Of a stretch of DNA of 13,348 nt, positions 1-8,254 are shown piece after piece. The translations under genes were made by a program, and so were the position numbers. Origin of the DNA: Chlamydiota bacterium (GTDB taxonomy: Bacteria > Chlamydiota > Chlamydiia > Chlamydiales > VGMA01); assembly GCA_016866575.1 (NCBI GenBank), contig VGMA01000033.1:1-13348 (forward strand), read 5' to 3'. Position 1 is the stretch's first letter. Each line of letters begins with the position of its first letter. Under the pieces are notes generated by a model. The model saw nothing but the letters and a program-made list of their open reading frames with translations. It had not been told where the DNA came from and made no database searches.

Positions 1-1
1 G

Positions 2-1639
2 AATGAAGCTCGAAAAAGAGGCGATATTGCTGAACTTGAAGCAACAGCGAATTTGCGCTGGATAAGAGATATCATTTTTTACCCAATAGCATTCAAAAAA
101 TTCACCGAATATCTTCGCAGCATGGATCAAGAGCCGGAGAGAATCGTATGTACTCAAGCTTTATGTATCGACGCTATTGCTCAAGCGATTTTGGTAGTAA
201 ACCGTGAAAAAAATTGGAACATGCGTTTACAAGTGCATATGACCGATTTACCTACAAAAAGAGCTGAGCACTTTTTTAAATCCCTAAATTCGATCGGCAA
301 CAACCCTGCTTTAACAAAAATTGTTACTTTGTATGCCCCATGCCGTCCTAAATGTAGAGACGGACAAACTGAAAAAAGTTTCTGGAAAAAGCATGTTGGA
401 AAAATTCGTGTAATTTATACAAAGAAGCTTCCTATACGAAAAGCATTTTTTGAGCATCAGTGCACCATAGGAGAGCATGTAGAGTTACGTATCAAAGTGC
501 ATAACGATCACGAAAAACAAATACTAAACCTAGGCATGTCTTCAGAACATAATGTTTCGGATAAAAAAGCTACTATCAATATCGGAAGCGAAGACAAAGT
601 AGCCACAATCATGCTTGGCAGCCAGCCCCCGGGGGCCTCGGTCAACGGCTATATCGACGCTTTTTTACAAGCTGCTCTAAAAGAAGCTGAGTTTGCACCT
701 GAAAGCTTGAATAAACATTATCTTTTTGTCTACTGCGGAAAACCGGACTCAGAAACAGAATCTAATGAACTTCTTGCAAAAGTAGAAACAAGACTGAGAA
801 GTTATCAAAGTAGTGGCGGGTTGCCTGAAAATTTCAAGATTATTCCCTTTACTCACCAAGATGACGATACTTTAGCCCCTTTATTACACAGATCCAACGT
901 TCTTGTTCAAAAAACAGGAGGATCGAGCTGTTTTGAAGCAATGCACATCTATCAAGATGAAAAGCATCAACAGTTGCCTAAAGAAGATCAGCGAACCATT
1001 TTCATCCACTCTGAAGGGATCATTCCTAAAGGGAGCGCAATTACCGATACTCTGTATGAAATATGGTTAGCTATTATGGACTTCTTCAAATGGTTTTTTC
1101 TCATCCAGGATAAAGATGCAATTGATGAAAATTCCTTTCAGCCGTTAACAGAAAAAGATCTTCTGAATATCCATGAAAAATGCAGCTCTTTAGCTTTGAT
1201 GAATAGAGAAATAAAATTAGAAGAAACCAAACATCCTTTTTCTAATAGCTCATATGAATTGCGGCTACCTCAAAATGATAATATCAGAAAAATTCTCAAA
1301 AAAATCCCTAATAATGAAGAAAAGCGCTGTTTTTCCGAATCTGAAAGAGAATTGTTTATAGAAACAAGAGCTGAAATGCTCATGCAGCAGTGCTTAAAAA
1401 ACAGAAATCCAAATGATCCGCTGCCTGAACAAAAAGCGATGTATAAAATGGCAATTGAGCAGCTTTTGATAGAGCGAGGGATCCCTCTTTGGGAAGCAGG
1501 AAATGCTGAAACCCTTCAACATATGATGGGTAGTCATGCAAAAATTGTGAGCCCAAACTACATAGGTCTATTTTTAAACCAAGCATTTTTTAGTAGATCC
1601 GGCTCACCTAGATCGGACAGTCTGGCTGAATCACTTTAG
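2..1639 (+). CDS. GT-B glycosyltransferase-like protein (MurG/MGDG-synthase type), 5' end missing
   Basis: The reading frame is open from base 2, so the start lies outside the window; the TTG at 53 is only an internal codon that could be mistaken for a start. About 545 residues are visible. Family hints, weak singly but in the right order for a two-Rossmann GT-B fold of the MurG/MGDG-synthase type: an early segment around VCTQALCIDAIAQAI, then VHMTDLPT, then MLGSQPPGASVNGYIDAF (start of the second domain), LFVYCGKPD, and near visible codons 298-310 VLVQKTGGSSCFEAM, which resembles the nucleotide-sugar-binding KxGG...E segment. EGIIPKGSA follows, as in the C-terminal domain of such enzymes. 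The remaining roughly 200 residues are polar and not assigned. Sugar donor and acceptor are unknown, and it could be a secreted effector-type transferase. I recognise the fold pattern, not the gene. It ends convergently inside the neighbouring hydrolase gene. Confidence 0.5.
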   Translation, partial: NEARKRGDIAELEATANLRWIRDIIFYPIAFKKFTEYLRSMDQEPERIVCTQALCIDAIAQAILVVNREKNWNMRLQVHMTDLPTKRAEHFFKSLNSIGNNPALTKIVTLYAPCRPKCRDGQTEKSFWKKHVGKIRVIYTKKLPIRKAFFEHQCTIGEHVELRIKVHNDHEKQILNLGMSSEHNVSDKKATINIGSEDKVATIMLGSQPPGASVNGYIDAFLQAALKEAEFAPESLNKHYLFVYCGKPDSETESNELLAKVETRLRSYQSSGGLPENFKIIPFTHQDDDTLAPLLHRSNVLVQKTGGSSCFEAMHIYQDEKHQQLPKEDQRTIFIHSEGIIPKGSAITDTLYEIWLAIMDFFKWFFLIQDKDAIDENSFQPLTEKDLLNIHEKCSSLALMNREIKLEETKHPFSNSSYELRLPQNDNIRKILKKIPNNEEKRCFSESERELFIETRAEMLMQQCLKNRNPNDPLPEQKAMYKMAIEQLLIERGIPLWEAGNAETLQHMMGSHAKIVSPNYIGLFLNQAFFSRSGSPRSDSLAESL

Positions 1640-2428
1640 TGACAAAGATGCAAACAAAGGGACAAATCGGTTAACCCTATCTTGCTCTAAAACCTCTAAC
1701 GTGATGTCCAAGGGGCTGTCTTTATGTATAATCGACTCTATAGTCTCTAAAGCTACTTTAGGGTGATTACACTCTGACGAAAGGTGCGCTAAAAACACCT
1801 CTTTTAGACGGGGTGAATAGACAGCTTTGATCACTTCAGCTGATGCTTTATTCGATAAATGCCCCTGCCTTCCTAGAACCCTTTCTTTGTAAACATAAGG
1901 CCTAGACGAAGCATGAACCATGTGTTCATCGTGGTTTGCTTCTATGATTAACGCATCGAGATCGCAAAGGTGGGATTTTACCAAAGATGTAGCAAATCCT
2001 AAATCTGTGCAAATACCTAGTCTTTTTCCTTGCGATTGGATCGTAAATGCTACAGGATCTAGAGTGTCGTGCTGAACGCTAAAAGGAAAAATCTCTAAAT
2101 CCCCAAAAGAAAAGGGCTCTCCAGTAGAAAATATTTTGAATTTAGGACGGCTTTCAAATGCCTCAGAGATCCCTTTAGCAGTTTCTCGATTCGCAAAAAC
2201 AGGAATGGCTAATTTCTTTGATAGTATCTCAAGTCCTTTAATATGATCGGTATGTTCATGGGTCACGACAACTGCATCAATATCTTCAATATTAACACCA
2301 ATCTCTTCTAGTCTGATTGTTAAGTGCTTAAAATTCAAACCTGCATCTACTAGAATTTTCGTCTCTTTTGTACCGACGTATGTTGCATTTCCTTTTGATC
2401 CAGATGCTAATGAACAAAAACCTTCCAT
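1631..2428 (-). CDS. MBL-fold metal-dependent hydrolase, WalJ/YycJ family
   Basis: A 265-residue metallo-beta-lactamase-fold protein. It opens with the family-typical strand FCSLASGSKGNATYVG, followed by ILVDAGL and the di-metal site THEHTDH (H57, H59, D61, H62). Further likely ligands are H120 (SVQHD), D142 (CTDLG), H190 (GHLSN) and H215 (LAHLS). The order and length match the YycJ/WalJ family, whose members are cytoplasmic metal-dependent nucleases linked to DNA repair or replication and, in Firmicutes, to the WalRK locus. No WalRK genes are visible here, so the exact substrate is inferred only from the family. The ATG at 2428 gives the normal family N-terminus; only a weak AGG lies just upstream of it. 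The gene diverges from copN and its last 9 bases overlap the end of the convergent gene. A ribonuclease-type role cannot be excluded. Confidence 0.85.
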   Translation of the reverse strand: MEGFCSLASGSKGNATYVGTKETKILVDAGLNFKHLTIRLEEIGVNIEDIDAVVVTHEHTDHIKGLEILSKKLAIPVFANRETAKGISEAFESRPKFKIFSTGEPFSFGDLEIFPFSVQHDTLDPVAFTIQSQGKRLGICTDLGFATSLVKSHLCDLDALIIEANHDEHMVHASSRPYVYKERVLGRQGHLSNKASAEVIKAVYSPRLKEVFLAHLSSECNHPKVALETIESIIHKDSPLDITLEVLEQDRVNRFVPLFASLSLK

Positions 2429-2459
2429 AACCTGCGCTATCTTCTTATTTTTTAGTAGT

Positions 2460-2505
2460 TTTCCATTTTTACAAAAAAATGGGAATATGCTCGCCAGAGT
2501 ATAGT
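2460..2505. promoter_or_regulatory. AT-rich palindrome and possible -10 box in the divergent region
   Basis: The 131-base gap between the divergent hydrolase and copN genes holds a near-perfect inverted repeat: CCATTTTT (2463-2470) and AAAAATGG (2475-2482) around a four-base loop. A T-G pair and two A-T pairs extend it to 2460-2485. Fifteen bases to its right is TATAGT (2500-2505), a fair -10 hexamer for rightward transcription. No good -35 lies at the usual distance; the palindrome sits where it would be. It could be an operator, an activator site or simply AT-rich chance structure. The arms are seen directly; regulatory use is inference. Confidence 0.3.
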
Positions 2506-2559
2506 CTATGTTGCATTATATATGGGAGATCTTTCATTCTAAAGCTGTGGGAGAAATAG

Positions 2560-3735
2560 ATGTCTGACGATCGTCATATACAAGGGGTTAGTGGCTTATC
2601 AAAAGCAGCAGAGCGTCTTCGCATGCAGCAGCTTAGAGATATACAGCAAGCTGCAGATATTGAAGTTCGCGTTGACAGCAGCGAAGCAGAACTGCAGCAG
2701 TGGTGTGAGCTTGCAGCGTTCAATCCTTTAGCGATAGCACGCCGTTTTGAGACTATTGACCGCAGAATACGGCGCCCTGATGTAGAAAAAAGCTCACAAG
2801 AATCAGATGATGAAGTGATTGAATTCATAGAAGCTGTAGAAAAAGTAGCTGAAGATTTTACACAGAAAAATCCGGAATTAAAAACCCGGGTACTGACCAA
2901 CCTTTTATCGCTATTTGGTGAAAATGACACCCCAGAAAGCATTCTATCTAAAGTTCTTGCAACCTATCCCGATCAATATTTGGCTGATGAAGCTCTCAAT
3001 TATCTAGTCCAAGTGACCCACCCTAATTCGAAATTAGGAATCCATTTCAGAAGAGCCAAAGAGCTCTTATTTGAAAAATACAATAGAGAAATCATTGCCG
3101 GCAGAAACATCAACCAAGAAGCTCAAGCCTTTGCTAAACAAGGACTAGGAACGCCGACAAACTTAAGAGATCTCTACAGAGACGTTACAGGCAATCCTCG
3201 AGAAGCCGTTAACTTATTTGATGAGCTCAACAACCTTTTTTCTTATGAAAAGCTAAAGACCGCTATCAAATTCATTTTGCATGCGATAGGAGCTGACCTC
3301 AAATCCAAGGGAACTTCTATCGATAGAAATGAACTGCAGCGCCTTTTTTCAGAAGCAAGAAACATGCAGGCAATCATAGGAATTTATCGTTTTTTCCAGC
3401 TAAGAATGGAAATGATCGCAAAACTGTTTTCTAAAGAGCATCTTACACTTCCTCAAAGGCTCAATTTTGAATTACTAGCCAAACAATTTGTCGTCCTCCT
3501 TCAAGAAAAATATCCTTCTCCTGAAAGGGTGCTTAAATTGGCCCAATCCCTAGGGATATCTGCCGAGGTTGCCGCACAAGTGATCATCTTTACCCAATAT
3601 CGCGATGCCATTCGCGGTGTATCACCCCGTTTATTCAAATCGACCAAACATCGCCAAGACCTTTTGATGATTCTCATAGAAACCATTTCTGAGTTAGACG
3701 ACCTTCTAGAAGAAGAGGAGGAGAAAGCTGAATGA
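2560..3735 (+). CDS. copN: Type III secretion gatekeeper CopN (SctW/YopN-TyeA family)
   Basis: A 391-residue, mostly helical, soluble protein recognised as the chlamydial SctW gatekeeper. It is close in length to Chlamydia CopN (about 400 residues). The family plugs the cytoplasmic side of the type III apparatus, orders translocator and effector export, and is itself secreted; Chlamydia CopN also binds tubulin. The first 40 residues are the polar, flexible type that carries the secretion signal and chaperone-binding site. A HrpJ/YopN-like region spans roughly residues 45-230. A TyeA-like helical part spans roughly 300-385, so both parts are in one polypeptide as in Chlamydia. The tail is very acidic (EEEEEKAE). 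The ATG at 2560 has GGGAG six bases upstream. The stop overlaps the start of the chaperone gene by four bases, fitting a secreted protein and chaperone pair. The family call is firm; tubulin binding here is untested. Confidence 0.88.
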   Translation: MSDDRHIQGVSGLSKAAERLRMQQLRDIQQAADIEVRVDSSEAELQQWCELAAFNPLAIARRFETIDRRIRRPDVEKSSQESDDEVIEFIEAVEKVAEDFTQKNPELKTRVLTNLLSLFGENDTPESILSKVLATYPDQYLADEALNYLVQVTHPNSKLGIHFRRAKELLFEKYNREIIAGRNINQEAQAFAKQGLGTPTNLRDLYRDVTGNPREAVNLFDELNNLFSYEKLKTAIKFILHAIGADLKSKGTSIDRNELQRLFSEARNMQAIIGIYRFFQLRMEMIAKLFSKEHLTLPQRLNFELLAKQFVVLLQEKYPSPERVLKLAQSLGISAEVAAQVIIFTQYRDAIRGVSPRLFKSTKHRQDLLMILIETISELDDLLEEEEEKAE

Positions 3736-4193
3736 AAAATTTTGAAGAGCTATTGAATGAACTATCCCCTCTTTTAGATGTAGATCTAACTGTTGATTCT
3801 AATAAAGCATGTGTAATTGTTTTGAATGAACAAATCAAGATTCAGATGGAGCTTGATATAGCAGGAGAATATCTATTTTTAGCAGCTATGCTTACTGAAC
3901 TTTCTCCTGGAAAATTTAGAGAAGAAGTTCTTAAATCAGCACTTAAAGCCAACAGCTTATCTAGCTATGCAACAACAATTTTAGCTTTTGTTGCAAAACT
4001 CAATAAGCTTGTTTTGTATGAAAAAATACCCATGATTGACATTAGCGGAAAAAAATTGCATGAGCACATCCTCGATTTTTTTCACAAAGCAGAAAATTGG
4101 AAACGTGCTATAGAAAGTGGGAAAACAGCTCCTCAAGGAGTGCTCGCCGATGAGCGCCCTTCTAGCGGGCCAAACTTTTTCGGATTGCGCTGA
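3732..4193 (+). CDS. scc1: Type III secretion chaperone, CesT/SycE family (Scc1-like)
   Basis: A 153-residue small acidic protein with the alpha-beta layout of class I type III chaperones: N-terminal helix (FEELLNELSPLL), strands with CVIVLNEQIKIQMELDIAGEY, then LFLAAMLTELS and a long C-terminal helix near LHEHILDFFHKAENWKRAI. It lies directly after copN with an ATGA start/stop overlap, and before malQ, as Chlamydia scc1 (CT088, sycE) does. In Chlamydia, Scc1 works with Scc4 to bind and export CopN; the same role is inferred here. The last 20 or so residues, rich in Pro, Gly and Ser, extend beyond the chaperone core. Because the start codon is embedded in the copN stop, its translation is probably coupled to that of copN. 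No transmembrane segment or signal peptide is seen. The partner is assigned from gene order rather than from a specific motif. Confidence 0.82.
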   Translation: MKNFEELLNELSPLLDVDLTVDSNKACVIVLNEQIKIQMELDIAGEYLFLAAMLTELSPGKFREEVLKSALKANSLSSYATTILAFVAKLNKLVLYEKIPMIDISGKKLHEHILDFFHKAENWKRAIESGKTAPQGVLADERPSSGPNFFGLR

Positions 4194-4250
4194 ACCTTAC
4201 TCTTTTAGCTGCAATTAGAAATTGGGTTAACAGGGTAATAAAGCAATAAG

Positions 4251-5720
4251 ATGATCAACAATAGTTGGATTACAGCGCAAGCTTTTGAAAAAATAGGGTA
4301 TTATCCCCATCATGGCATCGACATTATTTTATCCTCTATCTGGACAAATCAAAGTTGCGGCATTGGGGAATTTTACGATTTAATCCCTTTGATCGATTGG
4401 TGTAAAGAAGTTGGCTTTGACATTATTCAGCTGCTGCCTATCAATGACACTCACGATCAGGCAAGCCCTTATCTAGCAGTCAGCTCTTCTGCGTTAAATC
4501 CAATATTTTTAAGTCTTTGGAAATTGCCTAAAGTCCAAAAAAGTGATCTTGATAGATTCCATCCATTCCAAAAAAGAGCCAAAATCCCCTACCAAGAGAT
4601 TTTACAGCAAAAAATGCTATTTTTGCATGAATACTACCAATCCACCAAAAAGCCTAGCGACTACATTGAATTTTTAGGAAAGCATGAGTGGCTTAGCTCT
4701 TACAGTGCGTTCAAGTCGGAAAAATCGATAGAAAATTTTAGCCCCGATTTTTTCTCATACCTTCAGTACCTTTGTTTTGAGCAGATGTCAGAGGTAAAAC
4801 GCTATGCCAATTTGCAAGGGATCTTTCTTAAAGGAGATATTCCGATACTGATCAACAAAGAAAGTGCTGATGTCCACTTCCACCCTGAATTTTTTGATTT
4901 ACGTTACACAGCAGGAGCTCCTCCTGATCAGTATGCAGAAGATGGACAAAATTGGGGATTTCCCCTTTACAACTGGCAAGCCCTAAAAAATGAAGGCTTT
5001 TCTTGGTGGAAACAAAGACTCCAAATTGCTGAAAACTTTTTTGACATCTACCGTTTAGACCACATTATCGGTTTTTTTAGAATTTGGGCGATAGAACTTG
5101 GGAAAAAAGCAAAAGAGGGCTTTTTTATTCCAAGCGATCCAAAAGAGCAGCAAGAACAAGGACTTTCTATTTTCACTCAGCTTCTTCCCTCTACAACCAT
5201 GCTTCCTATCGGTGAAGATCTTGGTTTCAATACCGTAATAGCTCAAACAAATATGGCAAAACTTGGCATTGCCGGTACAAAAGTGGTCCGCTGGATGCGT
5301 AAATACGATCAAGATGGATCGTTTATAGCTTATCGAGATTATCCTGAACTGGCTCTTTGCACTGTATCTACTCACGATAGTGAAACGCTTGCTCTTTGGT
5401 GGCAAAATTTTCCTGAAGAAGCCAAAGAGTTTTCTAAATTTAGCAATATTGCATATGAGCCTATCTTGACAAAAGCCAATCGCGCCAAAATTTTACAAGA
5501 CAGCCACTCAGCTTGCTCGATATTTCATATCAATCTTTTATCTGAATACCTTGCCCTTTTTGACGAGCTTGTTTCACCTAGATTAGAAGATGAAAGAATC
5601 AACATACCCGGAAAAATTTTAGATACAAATTGGACGTATAAGATTAAAATATCTCTAGAAGAGCTTTCAAATCATGAACCTCTAAAACAAGCTATTAGAT
5701 CAATTTTACCAAAAAAATGA
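4251..5720 (+). CDS. malQ: 4-alpha-glucanotransferase (amylomaltase, GH77)
   Basis: A 489-residue GH77 enzyme that transfers alpha-1,4-glucan segments between maltodextrin or glycogen chains in the cytoplasm. The (beta/alpha)8 catalytic residues are visible: nucleophile D270 in YRLDHIIG, acid/base E322 in GEDLG and the third carboxylate D376 in STHDSETLALWW. Other family marks are IWTNQSCGIGEFYDL near the start, LLPINDT, SPYLAVSSSALNP and GAPPDQYAEDGQNWGFPLYNW. It is slightly shorter than C. trachomatis MalQ (about 530 residues) but all core blocks are present. The start at 4251 has only a weak ribosome-binding site. It lies 57 bases after scc1, the same order as Chlamydia CT089-CT088-CT087, and overlaps the next gene by four bases. 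The likely role is processing of glycogen or host-derived glucans together with glycogen genes elsewhere in the genome. Confidence 0.95.
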   Translation: MINNSWITAQAFEKIGYYPHHGIDIILSSIWTNQSCGIGEFYDLIPLIDWCKEVGFDIIQLLPINDTHDQASPYLAVSSSALNPIFLSLWKLPKVQKSDLDRFHPFQKRAKIPYQEILQQKMLFLHEYYQSTKKPSDYIEFLGKHEWLSSYSAFKSEKSIENFSPDFFSYLQYLCFEQMSEVKRYANLQGIFLKGDIPILINKESADVHFHPEFFDLRYTAGAPPDQYAEDGQNWGFPLYNWQALKNEGFSWWKQRLQIAENFFDIYRLDHIIGFFRIWAIELGKKAKEGFFIPSDPKEQQEQGLSIFTQLLPSTTMLPIGEDLGFNTVIAQTNMAKLGIAGTKVVRWMRKYDQDGSFIAYRDYPELALCTVSTHDSETLALWWQNFPEEAKEFSKFSNIAYEPILTKANRAKILQDSHSACSIFHINLLSEYLALFDELVSPRLEDERINIPGKILDTNWTYKIKISLEELSNHEPLKQAIRSILPKK

Positions 5721-6589
5721 CCACTTCATCTTTCTATGATACCCAAATTGAATGGATTAGAGAGCTGCAAACACTGGATTTTAGCAATTTTTTCCTCTTT
5801 TTAGATTTTTTTGATACACCTCTTTTTTATTTCCTTATCTGCTCTTTAGCTTATCTACTCACCTCTCCAAGATGGGGATTACGTCTTCTATCTGTTTCTA
5901 TTTTATCCAATTTCTCAGTCTCTACTTTAAAAACCTTGCTGCAACTACCAAGACCTTGCCATATTGACCCCTCGATCGCTCTAAAATGTGCAAAAAACTA
6001 CGGATTGCCAAGCGGCGGCGCTACATCTTCTATGCTCATAGGTCTATTGATCTTTTACCACAGCAAAAACCGCATCATCAAAACTCTTGCGATCCTCTAT
6101 CCCCTCTTGATAGGTTTTTCTCGGGTCTACATAGGAATGCATTTTATCCATGATATCCTTTTTGGCTATTTGCTAGGCTGTGTACTTTTTGGAGTCTATC
6201 TATATCTATTCCCTTGGATAGAAAAATTCTTAGGCTCTATTTCTTTGCTAGCTACTAACTTACTTCTTCACCTAGCCGCTTTATTTACCCTTTTACTCTA
6301 TCCGAAAGGTTTGATTAACTCGTATTGCATCCTCCTTTCAGGTTTTGCTATGGGGATCTATTTAACCTCCGTTTTTCATTTTTTTATTCGCCCCGATGAA
6401 TGTTTTTATAAAAAAATCCTCATGACCTTAATAGGTTTTATCGGAAGCTATGCTATCTATCAGTTTGCCCCCTTTGATCTTTCATTTAGACTCTACACCA
6501 CATCTATTTGGATATCATTTTGCACAAACGCACTCTTCTTTTGGATTTTTCCAAAAACAATCAAATGGAAAAATCGATCGATACCCTAA
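5717..6589 (+). CDS. PAP2-family integral membrane protein with altered motif 2
   Basis: A 290-residue membrane protein with about six to eight hydrophobic segments. It belongs to the PAP2 lipid phosphatase family. Motif 1 is KTLLQLPRP (K72, R79, P80) and motif 3 is SRVYIGMHFIHD (S135, R136, H142, D146), which supplies the nucleophilic histidine and its aspartate. Motif 2, normally PSGH, reads PSGG (98-101), so the histidine usually acting as proton donor is replaced by glycine. The codon is GGC, two changes from a histidine codon. Family members dephosphorylate undecaprenyl pyrophosphate, phosphatidate, phosphatidylglycerophosphate or lipid A; the substrate here is unknown and activity may be reduced or altered. 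The C-terminal half (from about 165) carries extra membrane segments. Its ATG overlaps the malQ stop as ATGA, so the two are probably co-translated. Catalytic activity is uncertain; family membership is secure. Confidence 0.8.
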   Translation: MTTSSFYDTQIEWIRELQTLDFSNFFLFLDFFDTPLFYFLICSLAYLLTSPRWGLRLLSVSILSNFSVSTLKTLLQLPRPCHIDPSIALKCAKNYGLPSGGATSSMLIGLLIFYHSKNRIIKTLAILYPLLIGFSRVYIGMHFIHDILFGYLLGCVLFGVYLYLFPWIEKFLGSISLLATNLLLHLAALFTLLLYPKGLINSYCILLSGFAMGIYLTSVFHFFIRPDECFYKKILMTLIGFIGSYAIYQFAPFDLSFRLYTTSIWISFCTNALFFWIFPKTIKWKNRSIP

Positions 6590-6666
6590 AATACATAACA
6601 TACTTCTCAAAACTCCAAATTGTATAAGGTGTTTGCGCAAATTGCCCTTATCTGTAAGATGAGGAT

Positions 6667-8205
6667 ATGCGCTACTTTCTAGTCCTACTGCTTTGTTACC
6701 GCCCTATTTTTTATGAAGATCGCGTTCAAGCGGTTTATGACAGCCTAGATTCAACCTCTCTTAAAGAACTTTTTGCTTTTTATACACTCTATAAAGAGAC
6801 AAAAACTGCCGAAGGTGCGTTTGATAAGGCCTGGAACTTGATCAATTTACACCGCCCCCTGCCGCTTGAAGAATATAGAAACTTCACTTTGCCTTTAGTT
6901 TCTTTAGAAGCAATTATAGCTCTAACAACTACAGGCTCTACAAGCTATAGTCCAAATTTATCACTTTCAGAACTCAAGATTATTGATAGATTAGGAGAAT
7001 TTTTAGGAAATCGAAGCTTGAAAGGGCATCTGATCACTTCGACAAATCAGACATTAGAACTAGATGCACAAGAAGTAGATGTTGCTAGAAGCATTTTGCT
7101 ACATGAATTCGATTTTTCTAATGAAGAAGAAAAAAAGAAACTGCTCCTTTATGAAGCTTCACTTGATCTAATGGCGCTACAAATTTTAGCAAAGCTCCCT
7201 AAAAACCCAACGTATGAGCAAAAACTCGATGCGATCAATCATTTCATATTCCATGAAATGGGCTACCGCTTTCCCCCTCAATCGATGTGGAACAATGATC
7301 AAGATCTCGATATCTATACCTTTTTACCTTCTGTGATGGATAGTAGACACGGCGTTTGCCTAGGGGTATCCATTTTGTATATGTGTCTTGCGCAAAGGAT
7401 CTATTTACCTCTTGAAATCATCACACCTCCAGGTCACATCTATTTATCATTTACTCAATCTGATGAAGTGATCAATATTGAAACTACAGCAAGAGGCATC
7501 CATCTGCCTGAAGAGCACTACCTTACCGTCAATACGAAGTCTTTACCAAGAAGAACACTAAAAGAACTTGTGGGGATGCACTTTTTTAACCATGCAGCAA
7601 GATCTTGGCAATCGAAGAATTACGAAAGAGCCAAAGAGCTCTATTTGACTGCAAAAGATTATATCCCTACCGATCCTCTTATCGACACATTTTTAGGATT
7701 TCAACATCTCTTTCTTGGAGAAAAAGAAAAGGCCCTTAAATTATTTGATCGGGTAAAACATTCCCCCGACATGCACACCATCCACCAACATACAATCGTT
7801 GAGGATTACCTAAATGGCGAAGTTGATGAAGAGGGAATCAAAATAGCTTTTTCACATGTCGATGAGCGGCGTGAATCCATTCTAGAAAAGCAAGAACAGC
7901 TGCAAAAAATCTTGGAGCGCTATCCTAAATTTAGAGACGGGATTTTCCATTTAGCCATCACATGGCTTCAGCTAGGAAGAACAAAAGAAGCCTTAGATAC
8001 CTTAAGTCGCTACCACGAAATCGATCTATACGATCCAATTGTTGAATACTATCTTTGCATTTTATCAATTAAAAGATTGCAATACCACAAAGCTTGGCAG
8101 CACTATTTCATACTAGATAAAATTCTCTCTAGCTCAAATCATAAGATCGATGCAGTAGAAGATCTTCACGATTCTCTTCTCCAAATTTATCCATATCATT
8201 TATAA
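6667..8205 (+). CDS. Transglutaminase-like (SirB1/Transglut_core2) protein with TPR repeats
   Basis: A 512-residue protein. Its first 14 or so residues (RYFLVLLLCY) are hydrophobic, like a weak signal or anchor sequence. Residues about 180-290 resemble a SirB1-type transglutaminase-like domain: SRHGVCLGVSILYMCLAQR with candidate catalytic C231, PPGHIYLSF with H257 and INIETTARG with E272, giving a Cys-His-acid order. From about 305 the protein is helical with TPR-like units: ARSWQSKNYERAKELYLTAK, a unit around FLGFQHLFLGEKEKALKLF, and another near GIFHLAITWLQLGRTKEAL. Families of this build include proteases, peptide cross-linkers and non-enzymatic scaffolds, so the reaction is not known. GAGG lies only two bases before the ATG at 6667, so the start is plausible but not proven. 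It begins 77 bases after the PAP2 gene; that gap holds only an isolated TTTGCGCAAA palindrome. Confidence 0.72.
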   Translation: MRYFLVLLLCYRPIFYEDRVQAVYDSLDSTSLKELFAFYTLYKETKTAEGAFDKAWNLINLHRPLPLEEYRNFTLPLVSLEAIIALTTTGSTSYSPNLSLSELKIIDRLGEFLGNRSLKGHLITSTNQTLELDAQEVDVARSILLHEFDFSNEEEKKKLLLYEASLDLMALQILAKLPKNPTYEQKLDAINHFIFHEMGYRFPPQSMWNNDQDLDIYTFLPSVMDSRHGVCLGVSILYMCLAQRIYLPLEIITPPGHIYLSFTQSDEVINIETTARGIHLPEEHYLTVNTKSLPRRTLKELVGMHFFNHAARSWQSKNYERAKELYLTAKDYIPTDPLIDTFLGFQHLFLGEKEKALKLFDRVKHSPDMHTIHQHTIVEDYLNGEVDEEGIKIAFSHVDERRESILEKQEQLQKILERYPKFRDGIFHLAITWLQLGRTKEALDTLSRYHEIDLYDPIVEYYLCILSIKRLQYHKAWQHYFILDKILSSSNHKIDAVEDLHDSLLQIYPYHL

Positions 8206-8254
8206 TGGTGGCATAAAAATCCCTCTTTTCGTAATGAAAAGGATGGAGGTGTTT

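Noticed and set aside
2574..2942. Leftward 122-codon frame opposite copN
   Set aside because: Ser/Cys/Arg-rich antisense translation of a Glu/Ala-rich gene; no start signal.
6631..6666. A promoter for the TPR gene (TTGCGC and TAAGAT)
   Set aside because: The hexamers are weak and would put the start of transcription on the ATG; not convincing without mapping.
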